A stretch of DNA of 64,000 nt from Streptomyces aquilus (GCF_003955715.1 NZ_CP034463.1:5332001-5396000); one strand, 5' to 3'. Positions 21,904 through 30,970 are shown, counted from the stretch's first letter. Notes: generated by a model not told the origin, from the letters alone. Numbers and translations: made by a program.

Positions 21904-22803
21904 TCAGATACTGATAGAGATCGCGAGCGACCCCAGAAGCTGTCCGATCTCGCTCTGTAGCTGACGTGTGGCATCCATCAGACGATCCGCCTGATGGGAT
22001 GGGAGAGAAATGGCCAGGGTCGCGGCGGTCGGTCCGATCGTGATCGGGATCGCCGCGCACACCGTGCCGAGCGCGTACTCCTGGTGTTCGAAGACCGGCT
22101 CCATCCGCCCCACCCGGTCCAGGCGCCGGAGCAGGGTGTGGTTGTCGTGCACGGTGTACGGGGTGATCGCCTGCACCGGGTAGCGCTCGAGGTGGTCGCG
22201 GCGGACGCTCTCGTCGAGTTGGGACAGCAGACACTGACCGATGGCGTGCGCGTGCGCGGTCTCGCGGAAGTCGGCCCACTCCTCCACCGCGGGGTTGCCC
22301 GGGGTGTCGGAGACGCACATGACCTCGATCTCGCCCTCGCGGTACATCGCGTAGTACACGGGTACGCCGATCACGTCCCGCCAGTGGGCCAGCGCCTCGA
22401 CGACCGTGCTGCGACGTTTCTGCTTGGCTCCGCTGCTGCTCAGCCTCTCGGCCGCCTCGCCGAGGAAGAACAGACCCTTGTCCCGGCGCAGATAGCCCTC
22501 GTGCACGAGGGTGCGCAGCAGGTGATAGGCGGTCGGCAGGGCCAGGCCGGTCTCGCGGGCCAGTTGCTTGGCGGGGGCGCCGTGTTCATGTCCGGCGACG
22601 GACTCCAGCAGACGCATCGCGCGCTGGACGGAGCCGATGAGGGTCGTGGAGGGGGTCTGCTCCTGCTGGTCGGCATGGTCCGACCGCTCCGACCGCTCGG
22701 CTGGCGTCGCCGGGCGCCGCCCTACGGGGGTTGCCGGTCGTGGCGGAGGCGCCGTCTGTACTGGTACGTGGAGTTCTGCCGGTGCGGTGTCAACCGTGGC
22801 CAA
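21904..22803 (-). CDS. ssgR: IclR-type regulator SsgR
   Basis: This 299-residue IclR-family regulator has an N-terminal winged helix (SVQRAMRLLESVAGHEHGAPAKQLARETG..TAYHLLRTLVHEGYL, about 58-110) and a C-terminal IclR effector domain. It begins with a Pro/Ala-rich 50-residue leader. The most likely start is TTG at 22803, which has GGGAG six bases upstream; no ATG or GTG fits better. In S. coelicolor SsgR directly activates ssgA. The adjacency here supports the same function. Confidence 0.9.
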   Translation of the reverse strand: MATVDTAPAELHVPVQTAPPPRPATPVGRRPATPAERSERSDHADQQEQTPSTTLIGSVQRAMRLLESVAGHEHGAPAKQLARETGLALPTAYHLLRTLVHEGYLRRDKGLFFLGEAAERLSSSGAKQKRRSTVVEALAHWRDVIGVPVYYAMYREGEIEVMCVSDTPGNPAVEEWADFRETAHAHAIGQCLLSQLDESVRRDHLERYPVQAITPYTVHDNHTLLRRLDRVGRMEPVFEHQEYALGTVCAAIPITIGPTAATLAISLPSHQADRLMDATRQLQSEIGQLLGSLAISISI

Positions 22804-23017
22804 GGGTCACTCCCGAAGCGCGAGGGGGCTGCCCGTGCGGGGGGACACGGGAGGGGGTGTGCGCCGCTCACGGGGGATCGTCCCCGCGTCGAATTCCGGA
22901 CTTTAACTGCCCGCCACCGCTCACAGACGGCCTGCGCCGAAACTTCCCTCGCGCGAGGGAACCGGTGATTCCTGTTACCGATCACCGATACCCGTCACCG
23001 CTGCCCCTTGCCCACCC

Positions 23018-23230
23018 TCACCAATCGCTGCGCGACGAGGAGCTCGTCGTGAACTTCCGTACGACGTAGATGAGCCCGCCGACCAGCGCCACGAAGACGA
23101 GTGCCTTGAACAGCAGCCAGACGACGAAGTGCAGGACGCTGGCTATCAGCCCGCCGAACACGACCAGGGCGATGACGGGCACCGCGATCCACTTCACCCA
23201 CCACGGCAGTCCCGCGAAGATCTCACGCAT
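23018..23230 (-). CDS. Small membrane protein, DUF5326-like
   Basis: This 70-residue protein, MREIFAGLPWWVKWIAVPVIAL.., has two closely spaced hydrophobic helices and a Ser-rich basic tail ending SSSSRSDW. It is recognisable as a short actinobacterial membrane family (DUF5326 from memory) with no known function. ATG 23230 is preferred over an in-frame upstream ATG because the conserved part begins there. It lies on the minus strand downstream of the cupin gene. Confidence 0.75.
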   Translation of the reverse strand: MREIFAGLPWWVKWIAVPVIALVVFGGLIASVLHFVVWLLFKALVFVALVGGLIYVVRKFTTSSSSRSDW

Positions 23231-23379
23231 CGCCCCAACCTCTCTCGTCCCCGGCATCTCTTGTCGCCGGATCCTTCCGATGTCCTGCTTCGATGCTAGG
23301 GCGGGCAGGGGCCCGAACGGGGGCCTCGCACCCCTCGTCGTCCCCTGATCGATCCCCTAGGGAACCCCGAGGCAGCGGC

Positions 23380-23697
23380 TCAGCTCTCCGGGGGAGAGAA
23401 GACCACCAGAACCCGCAGATCCTCGCTGATGTGGTGGAACTTGTGGGCGACACCGGCCGGCACGTACACGACGCTGCCCCGGGCCACCTGGGTCGTCTCC
23501 AGACCCACCGTGATCGCGGCACGTCCGCTCACAACGAAGTAGACCTCGTCCTGGTTGTGCGGCTTCTGTGGATCATGCTCACCGGCGTCGAGCGCGTACA
23601 GGCCGACGGACATGTTCCGTTCCCGCAGAAACTGCAGGTAGGCGCCCTCGTTGGAGGCGCGCTCCGCCTCCAGTTCGTCCAGCCGGAATGCCTTCAT
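23380..23697 (-). CDS. Cupin-domain protein
   Basis: This is a single-domain cupin of 105 residues. It has the two cupin motifs: PHNQDEVYFVVSGRAAITVG (HxH-like motif with H..E) and VPAGVAHKFHHISEDLRVLVVF. Metal-ligand His and Glu are partly kept (PHNQDE and AHKFHH). The fold serves many enzymes and sensors, so no reaction can be assigned. It is divergent from the holin-family gene, with only 60 bp between starts. Confidence 0.8.
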   Translation of the reverse strand: MKAFRLDELEAERASNEGAYLQFLRERNMSVGLYALDAGEHDPQKPHNQDEVYFVVSGRAAITVGLETTQVARGSVVYVPAGVAHKFHHISEDLRVLVVFSPPES

Positions 23698-23757
23698 CGC
23701 CGTTGTCCGCCCTCGTCACACTGCTGGTAACCGATCTCTTCTGCCACGATCAGACAC

Positions 23758-24135
23758 ATGAAGAATTTCGTAGTCAAGACGATCGCCAACGCGGGCGCCC
23801 TGGCGGTCGCCGTATGGCTGCTCGACAAGATCACTCTGACCGGTGACAGCACGGGCAAGAAGATCGGCACCCTGATCCTGGTCGCGCTGCTCTTCGGCGT
23901 GGTGAACTTCCTGGTCAAGCCGATCGTGAAGCTGCTCAGCCTCCCGCTGCTCATCCTCACGCTCGGTCTGTTCACCCTGGTCGTCAACGCGCTGATGCTG
24001 CTGCTGACGTCGTGGCTGGCCGACAAGCTAGACCTGAGCTTCCACGTCGACGGCTTCTGGACCGCCGTCGTCGGTGGCCTGATCATCTCGATCGTGTCCT
24101 GGGCGCTCAACGTCATCCTCCCCGACGGGGACTGA
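23758..24135 (+). CDS. Phage_holin_4_2 (YvlD-like) family membrane protein
   Basis: The 125-residue protein has four hydrophobic helices. It has KNFVVKTIANAGALAVAVWLLD at the N-terminus and the typical VNFLVKPIVKLLSLPLLILT / LVVNALMLLLTSWLADKL pattern. The family is named after holins but is widely chromosomal; here it is not in a prophage. It is directly followed by ptpA with eight bases between, so the two are probably co-transcribed. Confidence 0.87.
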   Translation: MKNFVVKTIANAGALAVAVWLLDKITLTGDSTGKKIGTLILVALLFGVVNFLVKPIVKLLSLPLLILTLGLFTLVVNALMLLLTSWLADKLDLSFHVDGFWTAVVGGLIISIVSWALNVILPDGD

Positions 24136-24143
24136 GCCCGAGG

Positions 24144-24635
24144 ATGACCTACCGCGTCTGCTTCGTCTGCACCGGCAACATCTGCCGCTCGCCGATGGCC
24201 GAGTCCGTCTTCCGCGCCCGCGTTTCGGAGGCCGGGCTCGACGACCGGGTCGAGGTCGACAGCGCCGGCACGGGCGGCTGGCACGAGGGCGACGGCGCCG
24301 ACCCGCGCACCGTCTCCGTCCTGGAGGAGCACGGGTACGACAGCGCCCACACGGCCCGTCAGTTCCAGCCGTCGTGGTTCGCCCGCCTCGACCTCGTCAT
24401 CGCCCTCGACCACGGCCATCTCAGGGCCCTGCGGCGCCTCGCGCCGACGCCGGAGGACGCGGCGAAGGTGCGTCTGCTGCGCTCGTACGACGCGTCGGCG
24501 GCCGACGACCTCGACGTCCCGGACCCGTACTACGGGGGCATGGACGGTTTCGAGGAGTGCCTTGAGATGGTGGAGGCGGCGAGCGTGGGACTGCTCGACG
24601 CCGTATGTGAGGACGTGGGAGGACAGGCGGCATGA
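24144..24635 (+). CDS. ptpA: Low molecular weight protein-tyrosine phosphatase
   Basis: This cytosolic 163-residue LMW-PTP begins VCFVCTGNICRSPMAES, the exact C-x4-C-R-S phosphate loop with nucleophilic Cys and Arg. The general-acid Asp is in DVPDPYYGG. Streptomyces PtpA has been linked to secondary-metabolite output. ATG 24144 is preceded by GAGG. Its stop overlaps the start of the following lyase gene (ATGA), implying translational coupling. Confidence 0.93.
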   Translation: MTYRVCFVCTGNICRSPMAESVFRARVSEAGLDDRVEVDSAGTGGWHEGDGADPRTVSVLEEHGYDSAHTARQFQPSWFARLDLVIALDHGHLRALRRLAPTPEDAAKVRLLRSYDASAADDLDVPDPYYGGMDGFEECLEMVEAASVGLLDAVCEDVGGQAA

Positions 24636-25771
24636 GGGAGACGACCGGGGCCACCGGGGAGGGCACGCGTGCGGTGCGGGCCGGACTGCCCGAGCCCGTC
24701 AAGAACGAGCCCACCCTTCCCGGCCCGGTCTTCGCCGCCCACTTCCATCTGCCGGGCGACGTCGAGGGGCCGTACACCTACGGCCGCGACGAGAACCCGA
24801 CCTGGACCCTGCTGGAACGGGCCGTCGGCGAGTTGGAGGCGCCCGGGCAGGACGACGTCCAGACGCTCGTGTTCGCCTCCGGCATGGCCGCCATCTCGTC
24901 GGTGCTCTTCTCGCAGCTGCGCGCCGGGGACACGGTCGTCATGCCGGACGACGGCTACCAGGCGCTCCCCCTGGTCCATGAGCAGCTGCGGGCGTACGGC
25001 ATCCAGGTGCGGACCGCGCCGACGGGCGGGGACGCGCAGCTGGCCGTGCTGGAGGGCGCGCGGCTGCTGTGGATCGAGACACCGTCGAATCCCGGGCTCG
25101 ACGTGTGCGACATCCGGCGGCTCGCGGACGCGGCACACGCGCGTGGTGCCCTCGTCGCGGTCGACAACACGCTCGCCACGCCGCTCGGACAGCGCCCGCT
25201 GGAGCTCGGGGCCGACTTCTCCGTGGCGAGCGGCACCAAGCAGCTCACGGGGCACGGAGACGTCCTCCTGGGATACGTCAGCGGCCGCGACGCCGAGGCG
25301 ATGGCGGCCGTACGACGCTGGCGCAAGCTCGTAGGGGCGATCCCCGGCCCCATGGAGGCCTGGCTCGCGCACCGGTCCATCGCCACGCTCCAGCTGCGCG
25401 TCGAGCGGCAGAGCGCCAACGCGCTGGCCGTCGCCGAGGCGCTGCGCGACTGGCCCGAGGAGCTCGGGGTGCGCTACCCGGGGCTGCCCGGTGACCCGTC
25501 GCACAAGACCGCCTCGCAGCAGATGCGCCGCTTCGGGTGCGTGGTCTCCTTCACGCTGCCCACGCGCGCGCGTGCCGAGCGTTTCCTCGACGCGCTGCGG
25601 CTCGTGGACGACGCGACCAGCTTCGGCGGGGTGCGCTCGACGGCCGAGCGGCGGGGGCGCTGGGGCGGCGACGCGGTGCCGGACGGCTTCGTCCGCTTCT
25701 CGGCCGGTGCCGAGGACACCGAGGACCTGGTCGCGGATGTGCGGCGGGCGCTGCGGGAGTCGGCCGGCTGA
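24632..25771 (+). CDS. Cystathionine gamma-lyase-type PLP enzyme
   Basis: This 379-residue Cys/Met-metabolism PLP-dependent enzyme has the lysine motif VASGTKQLTGHGDVLLG. It also has the Asp motif VAVDNTLATPLGQRPLELGAD and the fold-type I LVFASGMAAISSVL segment. Family members cleave or synthesise cystathionine or release thiols. The HGD following the Lys fits the gamma-lyase/gamma-synthase group, but the exact activity is not certain. It overlaps ptpA by four bases, so a holin-like, phosphatase and lyase operon is likely. A strong hairpin follows its stop. Confidence 0.87.
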   Translation: MRETTGATGEGTRAVRAGLPEPVKNEPTLPGPVFAAHFHLPGDVEGPYTYGRDENPTWTLLERAVGELEAPGQDDVQTLVFASGMAAISSVLFSQLRAGDTVVMPDDGYQALPLVHEQLRAYGIQVRTAPTGGDAQLAVLEGARLLWIETPSNPGLDVCDIRRLADAAHARGALVAVDNTLATPLGQRPLELGADFSVASGTKQLTGHGDVLLGYVSGRDAEAMAAVRRWRKLVGAIPGPMEAWLAHRSIATLQLRVERQSANALAVAEALRDWPEELGVRYPGLPGDPSHKTASQQMRRFGCVVSFTLPTRARAERFLDALRLVDDATSFGGVRSTAERRGRWGGDAVPDGFVRFSAGAEDTEDLVADVRRALRESAG

Positions 25772-25813
25772 GCCGTACACGTACCCGTCGGTCGGTGTCC
25801 GGCTACGTACAAC

Positions 25814-25852
25814 GGACGGTCCGAGCCTCCCCCCTCGTGGCTCGGACCGTCC
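25814..25852 (+). terminator. Hairpin terminator after the PLP-lyase gene
   Basis: GGACGGTCCGAGCC (25814-25827) pairs perfectly with GGCTCGGACCGTCC (25839-25852) around an 11-nt pyrimidine-rich loop, 43 bp after the stop codon. Confidence 0.88.
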
Positions 25853-25999
25853 TCGGTTCCGCGCGCGAAGAACCGCGCGAACAAGGCTAGTTGACTCTGT
25901 GTCAGTGTCCAATCACAGTAGCGACAGAGACCTATCGACATATTTATAGTTGGGCCCCTGCCGGGGACTGGGACAGGGCGCGGAAGGGGAGGGCGTGGC

Positions 26000-26908
26000 A
26001 TGGATCTGGCCTTGTTGCGGACCTTCGTGACCGTGCACCGGGCCGGCTCCTTCACCCGCGCCGCCGCGCTGCTCGGTCTGTCGCAGCCGGCCGTGACCTC
26101 GCAGATCCGCACCCTGGAACGGCAGTTGGGCCGGCCCCTGTTCCTGCGACAGGCCCGCGGCGTGACCCCGACGACCATCGGCGACGAGCTCGCCCACAAG
26201 GCCGCGCCTCACCTGGACGCCCTCGTGGAGATCGCCGAGACCGGACTCGACGACGAGTCCTCCTTACGGACCCTGCACCTCGCCGGGCCACCCGAGTTCA
26301 CCGCGGAACGCGCCCTGCCCGCGCTCACCGAGCTGACCGGCGAGGACGGCCAGGGCTTCGCACTGCGCGCTTCCTTCGGAAACGCCGAGGAGACGCTGGA
26401 AGGGCTGGCCGCCGGTCATCACGATCTGGCCATCAGCACGGCCCGTCCACGCGGCGCCCTGCTCACCGCGACTCCGCTCTGCGACGAAGTGCACGTCCTG
26501 GTCGCCTCCCCGCACCGGGCGGAGCAGATCATCGGCTCGGGCCTGCTGCGCCGCAAGGGAGCGCACGCCCTGGAGGACGTTCCGGTGGTCGAGGTGCACG
26601 AGTCGCTGCCGTTCGTCTCCCGCTACTGGGCTTCCGTCTTCGACTCCCGTCCGGCCACCCCGGGCACGGTCATCGTCCCCGATCTGCGTGCGGTACTGGC
26701 CTGCGCGGCAGCGGGGGCCGGGCTGGCGGTGCTGCCCAGATATCTCTGCGCCGAGGCCCTGGAGCGGGGTGACGTGGTGGCGCTGCACCATCCCGCGGTA
26801 CCACCGCTGCGCACGTACTTCTTGGTGGTCCGCACCGGCACCCTGGCCATGCCGCATGTCGCACGCGCCCACGACTGGCTGCTGAGGGCGGCAGACGACT
26901 GGGGCTGA
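26000..26908 (+). CDS. LysR-family transcriptional regulator
   Basis: The 302-residue regulator starts MDLALLRTFVTVHRAGSFTRAAALLGLSQPAVTSQI, the classic LysR helix-turn-helix. A substrate-binding domain follows (GLRRKG..VEVHESLPFVSRYW, GAGLAVLPRYLC). ATG 26000 has GGAGGG about ten bases upstream. The 100-bp upstream stretch contains CTATCGACATATTTATAG, a dyad consistent with an autoregulatory site. No obvious target operon is adjacent. Confidence 0.92.
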   Translation: MDLALLRTFVTVHRAGSFTRAAALLGLSQPAVTSQIRTLERQLGRPLFLRQARGVTPTTIGDELAHKAAPHLDALVEIAETGLDDESSLRTLHLAGPPEFTAERALPALTELTGEDGQGFALRASFGNAEETLEGLAAGHHDLAISTARPRGALLTATPLCDEVHVLVASPHRAEQIIGSGLLRRKGAHALEDVPVVEVHESLPFVSRYWASVFDSRPATPGTVIVPDLRAVLACAAAGAGLAVLPRYLCAEALERGDVVALHHPAVPPLRTYFLVVRTGTLAMPHVARAHDWLLRAADDWG

Positions 26909-26961
26909 CCTGCGGTTCTTCCGGGGTCACCCGGTGCACTCGATCAATGACCGCATGCGAT

Positions 26962-26975
26962 GTTTCACGTGGAAC
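26962..26975. promoter_or_regulatory. parS-like site upstream of the NUDIX gene
   Basis: GTTTCACGTGGAAC, one mismatch, 22 bases before the ATG. Confidence 0.7.
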
Positions 26976-26996
26976 CAAGCGGGCCACATTTCACCC

Positions 26997-27479
26997 ATGA
27001 CCGTCCGACCCGTGGTCAAGCGCACCGCACGCGCCGTTCTCCTGGACGGCGACGATCTGATCCTGATCAAGCGCACCAAGCCCGGCATGGATCCCTACTG
27101 GCTCACCCCCGGCGGGGGCGTGGAGCCAAGCGACACGACCGTCGTCGACGCCCTGCACCGCGAGGTGTACGAGGAACTCGGCGCCAAGATCACCGATGTG
27201 GTGCCCTGCTTCGTCGACACCGTCGAGCACATCGGCGAGGACGGCGGCGCGACCGGGGTGAAGGTCCAGCACTTCTTCGTCTGCCGACTGGAGTCCATGG
27301 ACACCTCGCTGCGGCACGGCCCCGAGGTGGACGAGCCCATCGGGGAGTACGAGATCGTGCGAGTGCCGTTCACCCGGGTCGGGATCGCCTCCGTCCACCT
27401 GGTGCCGCTGTCGCTGCGGCACTACCTGGACGGCAACATCGAGGGCGTACGTGCCATGCACGCGCCGGACTTGGGATGA
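26997..27479 (+). CDS. NUDIX hydrolase-domain protein
   Basis: The 160-residue protein has a NUDIX fold with the box region GGGVEPSDTTVVDALHREVY followed by EELG. The core REVxEExG metal ligands are present, but the first conserved Glu of the box (G-x5-E) is Thr here. NUDIX enzymes hydrolyse nucleoside diphosphates linked to other groups; activity may be altered. ATG 26997 is selected because the conserved strand begins soon after. A parS-like palindrome lies 22 bases upstream. Confidence 0.85.
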   Translation: MTVRPVVKRTARAVLLDGDDLILIKRTKPGMDPYWLTPGGGVEPSDTTVVDALHREVYEELGAKITDVVPCFVDTVEHIGEDGGATGVKVQHFFVCRLESMDTSLRHGPEVDEPIGEYEIVRVPFTRVGIASVHLVPLSLRHYLDGNIEGVRAMHAPDLG

Positions 27480-27494
27480 GGCAGGGGCGGGTGC

Positions 27495-28811
27495 TCAGTC
27501 GCCGATGACGACGAGCTCCTCCAGCGAGTCGTGGCGGATGCGCTCCGAGGGGATGCCGCTGTCCCTCAGCGCATCCACACCCTTGCGGATCATTCCGGGC
27601 GGGCCCGAGACATAGGCGTCGTACTCGTTCCAGGGGCCGTAACGGCGGATCGCGTCGGGAAGTTGGAGGCGCGCCTGCTCGTCGATGACGGCGCGCACGG
27701 AGAGCCATGGGTGGGACTGCTGAAGGCGGAGCATCGTGTCGATGTCGTACAGGTCGATGTCGGTGCGGGCGCCGTAGAACACCTCGACCGGTCGCCGCTC
27801 GCCGTGTTCGGCCACGTCCTCGACCAGCGCCTTGATGGGCGCTATGCCGGTGCCGCCGCCCAGACAGAGAAGACCCCTGTCGGTCGTGTGGTCCACGGTC
27901 ATCGAACCGGACGGCGGGCCGAGGCGGAGGACGTCACCGGGCCGGGCGCGGTGCACCAGGGCGCCGGAGACCCAGCCCGCCGGCACGGCCTTCACATGGA
28001 ACGACAGCAGGCCGTCGGAGCGGGGCGCCGAGGCGAAGGAGTAGTGCCGCCAGATCCGCGGCCACCAAGGCGTCTCCAGGCTCGTGTACTGCCCGGCGAG
28101 GAAGGGGTAGGGCTGGTCCGGGCGGACGGTGACGACGGCGACGTCCCGCGTCCTCAGATCGTGCGCCACGACCTCCGCGTACCACCAGGCGGGCGCGCGC
28201 AGTTCGTCCACGGCCGCCGCGTCGATCATCACCTGGGAGATCGTCGTGTACGCCCGTACCCAGGCCGCCTCGAACGCCGGACCCCAGATGTGCTCGGCGT
28301 ACTTCTTCAGGGCGCCGATGAGGCACTCGCCGACGGCCGGGTAGTGCTCGGGGCGCGTGCCGTACTTGCGGTGGCCGCGGCCCAGGTTCTGGAGGTAGTC
28401 GACGAGGACGGGGGTGTTGTCGATGTGCTCCGCCGCGGTGAGCAGCGCCTTGAGCAGCCGGTCCCGCTGGGTGTCCATCGCCGCGGGGAAGAGCGAGCGC
28501 AGCTCGGGGTGGCGTACGAAGAGGAGGGCGTAGAAGTACGAGGTGACCTTGTCGGCGACCGGGCCGACCTCCGCCATGGTCCTGCGGATGAGAACCGCGT
28601 CCGGGGAGGCCTCCTGGGCCCTCGCGGGGGCGGTCCGCTGAGAAAGCACGTGCTGTTCGGCGGGCGGGGTTGTTTCCGGTGCCATGGGAGCCGGTTCGGG
28701 AGACGCCGACTCGCCGCCCGGTGGCGTCGCCGGCTGCTGGTGCGGCGTGAACCAGCCGCCCCCGCCGCCGGAAGTGCCGTTGTCGGCCGATGTGGTGGTC
28801 GGAGCGTCCAT
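27495..28811 (-). CDS. Globin-coupled FAD/NAD(P)H oxidoreductase (flavohemoglobin-like)
   Basis: This 438-residue fusion has a Ser/Thr/Pro-rich leader (about 1-45), a globin domain (about 55-190) and a ferredoxin-reductase-like FAD and NAD(P)H module (about 200-435). Globin signs are SYFYALLF (B10 Tyr) and GRGHRKYG (proximal His). Reductase signs are RHYSFASAP (FAD) and CLGGGTGIAPIKAL plus VSGPPGM (NAD). Flavohemoglobins convert nitric oxide to nitrate with oxygen and NAD(P)H, and that is the likely role. ATG 28811 has GAGGCGAGG upstream; ATG 28832 is also in frame. The leader is longer than in enteric Hmp. Confidence 0.88.
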   Translation of the reverse strand: MDAPTTTSADNGTSGGGGGWFTPHQQPATPPGGESASPEPAPMAPETTPPAEQHVLSQRTAPARAQEASPDAVLIRRTMAEVGPVADKVTSYFYALLFVRHPELRSLFPAAMDTQRDRLLKALLTAAEHIDNTPVLVDYLQNLGRGHRKYGTRPEHYPAVGECLIGALKKYAEHIWGPAFEAAWVRAYTTISQVMIDAAAVDELRAPAWWYAEVVAHDLRTRDVAVVTVRPDQPYPFLAGQYTSLETPWWPRIWRHYSFASAPRSDGLLSFHVKAVPAGWVSGALVHRARPGDVLRLGPPSGSMTVDHTTDRGLLCLGGGTGIAPIKALVEDVAEHGERRPVEVFYGARTDIDLYDIDTMLRLQQSHPWLSVRAVIDEQARLQLPDAIRRYGPWNEYDAYVSGPPGMIRKGVDALRDSGIPSERIRHDSLEELVVIGD

Positions 28812-29237
28812 GGTGTGCCTCGCCTCGAACATCTTTCGGTCGGTCTGCGCACTTCCCCGATCGGAATGTGCCTGCTTCCCCCGCAGACGGCTTGCTTTCC
28901 CCGTTCATGGCCACGGCCGATGCGGCCCGGTTCAACCCGTATTCACGCCCTATACGGACAAGTAAGGCGAGAGTGCGACATTGGCCGCAGCGCGCTCAGC
29001 GCAGCATCGCATCGTGTGCGGATACTCCGGCCGCGTAACCGAAAATGCGGGTCTTCGATCTCTCCGTCCCGTTAGGCTGCGTCGCCTCGCTCTGGGCCCG
29101 GCGCAGGAGGATACGCACAGGACGCTCCCCTCGTCGGACAAGAACCGGAGTCGACCCTACCGGTCGCCGTCGCGCACACAAGTCCCCCCTTGGTCCCCCA
29201 TGAATCAGGCAGGGGTGCGCACCATGTATTCGCCCAA
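28812..29237. other. Non-coding region upstream of the flavohemoglobin-like gene
   Basis: This 426-bp stretch lies between the flavohemoglobin-like gene start and the HAD gene stop, both on the minus strand. It should hold the promoter of the former. Composition is less G/C-biased than coding DNA. I see no convincing operator palindrome, tRNA or small gene. Confidence 0.5.
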
Positions 29238-29870
29238 TTACCGGTCGCGACACACCAATTCATAGGCTTCCCACAGATCCTTCCCCGCGTAGGAGTGGGT
29301 CGCGAGACCGGCCAGATGACGGTCGGCATTGACCGCGACGGAGACCGGAACCACACCGAACAGGTCCTTGTCCGACGACGAGTCTCCATAAGCGACACAC
29401 TCGGCCCGGGTGACCCCGAACTCCTCGCACAGCCGATCGGCGATCAGCACCTTGGCCGCGGCGGTGAGCACTCCGGCCGGATCCACGGGCTCGGTGAACG
29501 GCACGGCCGGAAAACGCGATCCGTACGCCGCATGCGCACCCCAGGCGATGAGCCGCTCAACGAAGAAGGAAGGGGAAAGCGACACAACGGCGCAGTAGTC
29601 CCCATTGCTCCGGATCTCCTCCCAGACCTCACGAATACGGGCCAGCCACGGTGCGCCCTCGAATGCGGCCGCCACATGGGCGTCCGTGAGATCCGCCCAC
29701 AGGGTGTGCACCCGCGTCGCATACTCGGGCGGCTCGATGAGCCCCGCCGAAATCGCCTGATCAAGAGCGACGGTCTCGGCTTCCACGCCGAGTTGCCGGG
29801 ATATCTCGATCGGGGCGGAGGTGCCGTGCAACAACGTGCCGTCGAGATCGAAGAGATGAAGTCTGGCCAT
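29238..29870 (-). CDS. HAD-superfamily hydrolase (SerB/IB-like)
   Basis: This 210-residue phosphatase begins MARLHLFDLDGTLLHGTSAP (motif I), has VVSLSPSFFVERLIAWG (motif II region) and ends with YGDSSSDKDLFG (motif IV). It belongs to the HAD-IB group related to phosphoserine phosphatase; the substrate is not known. Start 29870 is chosen because the conserved fold begins there. Upstream in-frame starts reach into the parS site. Stop is TAA. It is divergent from an acetyltransferase gene. Confidence 0.85.
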   Translation of the reverse strand: MARLHLFDLDGTLLHGTSAPIEISRQLGVEAETVALDQAISAGLIEPPEYATRVHTLWADLTDAHVAAAFEGAPWLARIREVWEEIRSNGDYCAVVSLSPSFFVERLIAWGAHAAYGSRFPAVPFTEPVDPAGVLTAAAKVLIADRLCEEFGVTRAECVAYGDSSSDKDLFGVVPVSVAVNADRHLAGLATHSYAGKDLWEAYELVCRDR

Positions 29871-29965
29871 GGAGCCTGAGGCTAACGGGGTTGGCTGAAG
29901 GCCGGGATTTGCCGGTCGGCTTTCGTGCATCGTCGCGAAGGGGCGGCTGCCTGAGGTTCGCCCAT

Positions 29966-29979
29966 GTTTCACGTGAAAC
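29966..29979. promoter_or_regulatory. parS site between divergent HAD and acetyltransferase genes
   Basis: Exact GTTTCACGTGAAAC in the 148-bp divergent spacer. Confidence 0.9.
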
Positions 29980-30018
29980 AACGGGCAGCTGTCGCCGGAC
30001 TGTGCGGGCGGCTACGAC

Positions 30019-30957
30019 ATGGCCAAAAGCTCGTACTTCTCCTTGGAAACGGGTGGACGTCAGGGGTGCCCGTCAGACAGCCTGACCTGCGTGTCGACAC
30101 CTTCCCCCGCCGCTCTGCCCATCCGCCGACTGACGCATCGCGATCTCACCGCCTGCGCCGACTTGTCCGAGGACCGGGGGTGGCCGCGTGAGGAGCACAA
30201 GTGGGGCTTCCTCCTCGCCGCCGGGACGGGATACGGCATCGACGACCCCGAAGGTGGTCTCGTCAGCGCCTGCGTCGTCACCGAGTACGGGCCACAGCAG
30301 CGCCCGGATCTGGGGGCCATCGGCATGGTCCTGGTCGCCGAGCGGCACGCCCGCCAGGGGATCGGCCGCCGGTTGATGCGCCATGTGCTCGCGGCCATGG
30401 GCACCACCCCCCTGACTCTGCATGCGACTCCCAACGGCCGCCCTCTCTACGAGGAACTCGGCTTCAAGACCACCGGTCGAGCGGAAATGGTGCGTGGGCA
30501 TTTCAGGGCCGACGGCTACCGGCCCACCGTCGCGACACGGGCGGCCACCGGTGGGGATCTCTCCGCCATTCTCCGGCTCGACGAAGAGGTGTTCGGCGCC
30601 GACCGCACCCACATCGTCACGCGGCTGCCCGCTTTCGCCGACCAGCTGCGGGTCGCGGAAGAGAACGGCCGGATCATCGGCTACGCGGCCGCGTGGCCCA
30701 ATATGGACACTCATGTGGTGGGGCCGCTCGTCGCCCGGGACACCGAGACGGCGAAGGCTCTCCTCGCCTCCCTGGCCGCCCACACCGACCGACCGCTGCG
30801 CACCGACATCGACGTGCGGCACGAAGAGCTGCTGGCGTGGGCGCGGGAGCATGGCCTGGAGTCCGTCGCCTTCAACGCGGTCATGACCTACGGCATCCCG
30901 GAGCTGCCCGGTGACTGGAGTCGGCGGTTCGCGCCGGTGACGGTGGCGGCGGGCTGA
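30019..30957 (+). CDS. Two-domain GNAT acetyltransferase
   Basis: The 312-residue protein has two GNAT-like halves. The first has the acetyl-CoA loop VLVAERHARQGIGRRLMRHVL and LYEELGFKTTGRAEMV. The second begins near PTVATRAATGGDLSAILRLDEEVFG and ends with the C-terminal AFNAVMTYG. The substrate is unknown. The start is uncertain: ATG 30019 is used, but GTG 30091 would begin just before the conserved PIRRLTHRDL and neither has a strong ribosome site. A strong bidirectional terminator separates it from the convergent MFS gene. Confidence 0.8.
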   Translation: MAKSSYFSLETGGRQGCPSDSLTCVSTPSPAALPIRRLTHRDLTACADLSEDRGWPREEHKWGFLLAAGTGYGIDDPEGGLVSACVVTEYGPQQRPDLGAIGMVLVAERHARQGIGRRLMRHVLAAMGTTPLTLHATPNGRPLYEELGFKTTGRAEMVRGHFRADGYRPTVATRAATGGDLSAILRLDEEVFGADRTHIVTRLPAFADQLRVAEENGRIIGYAAAWPNMDTHVVGPLVARDTETAKALLASLAAHTDRPLRTDIDVRHEELLAWAREHGLESVAFNAVMTYGIPELPGDWSRRFAPVTVAAG

Positions 30958-30970
30958 GGGCCTCACATAT

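Noticed and set aside
23758..24135. Prophage remnant suggested by a holin-family protein
   Set aside because: The family is widely chromosomal, and no other phage gene is nearby.
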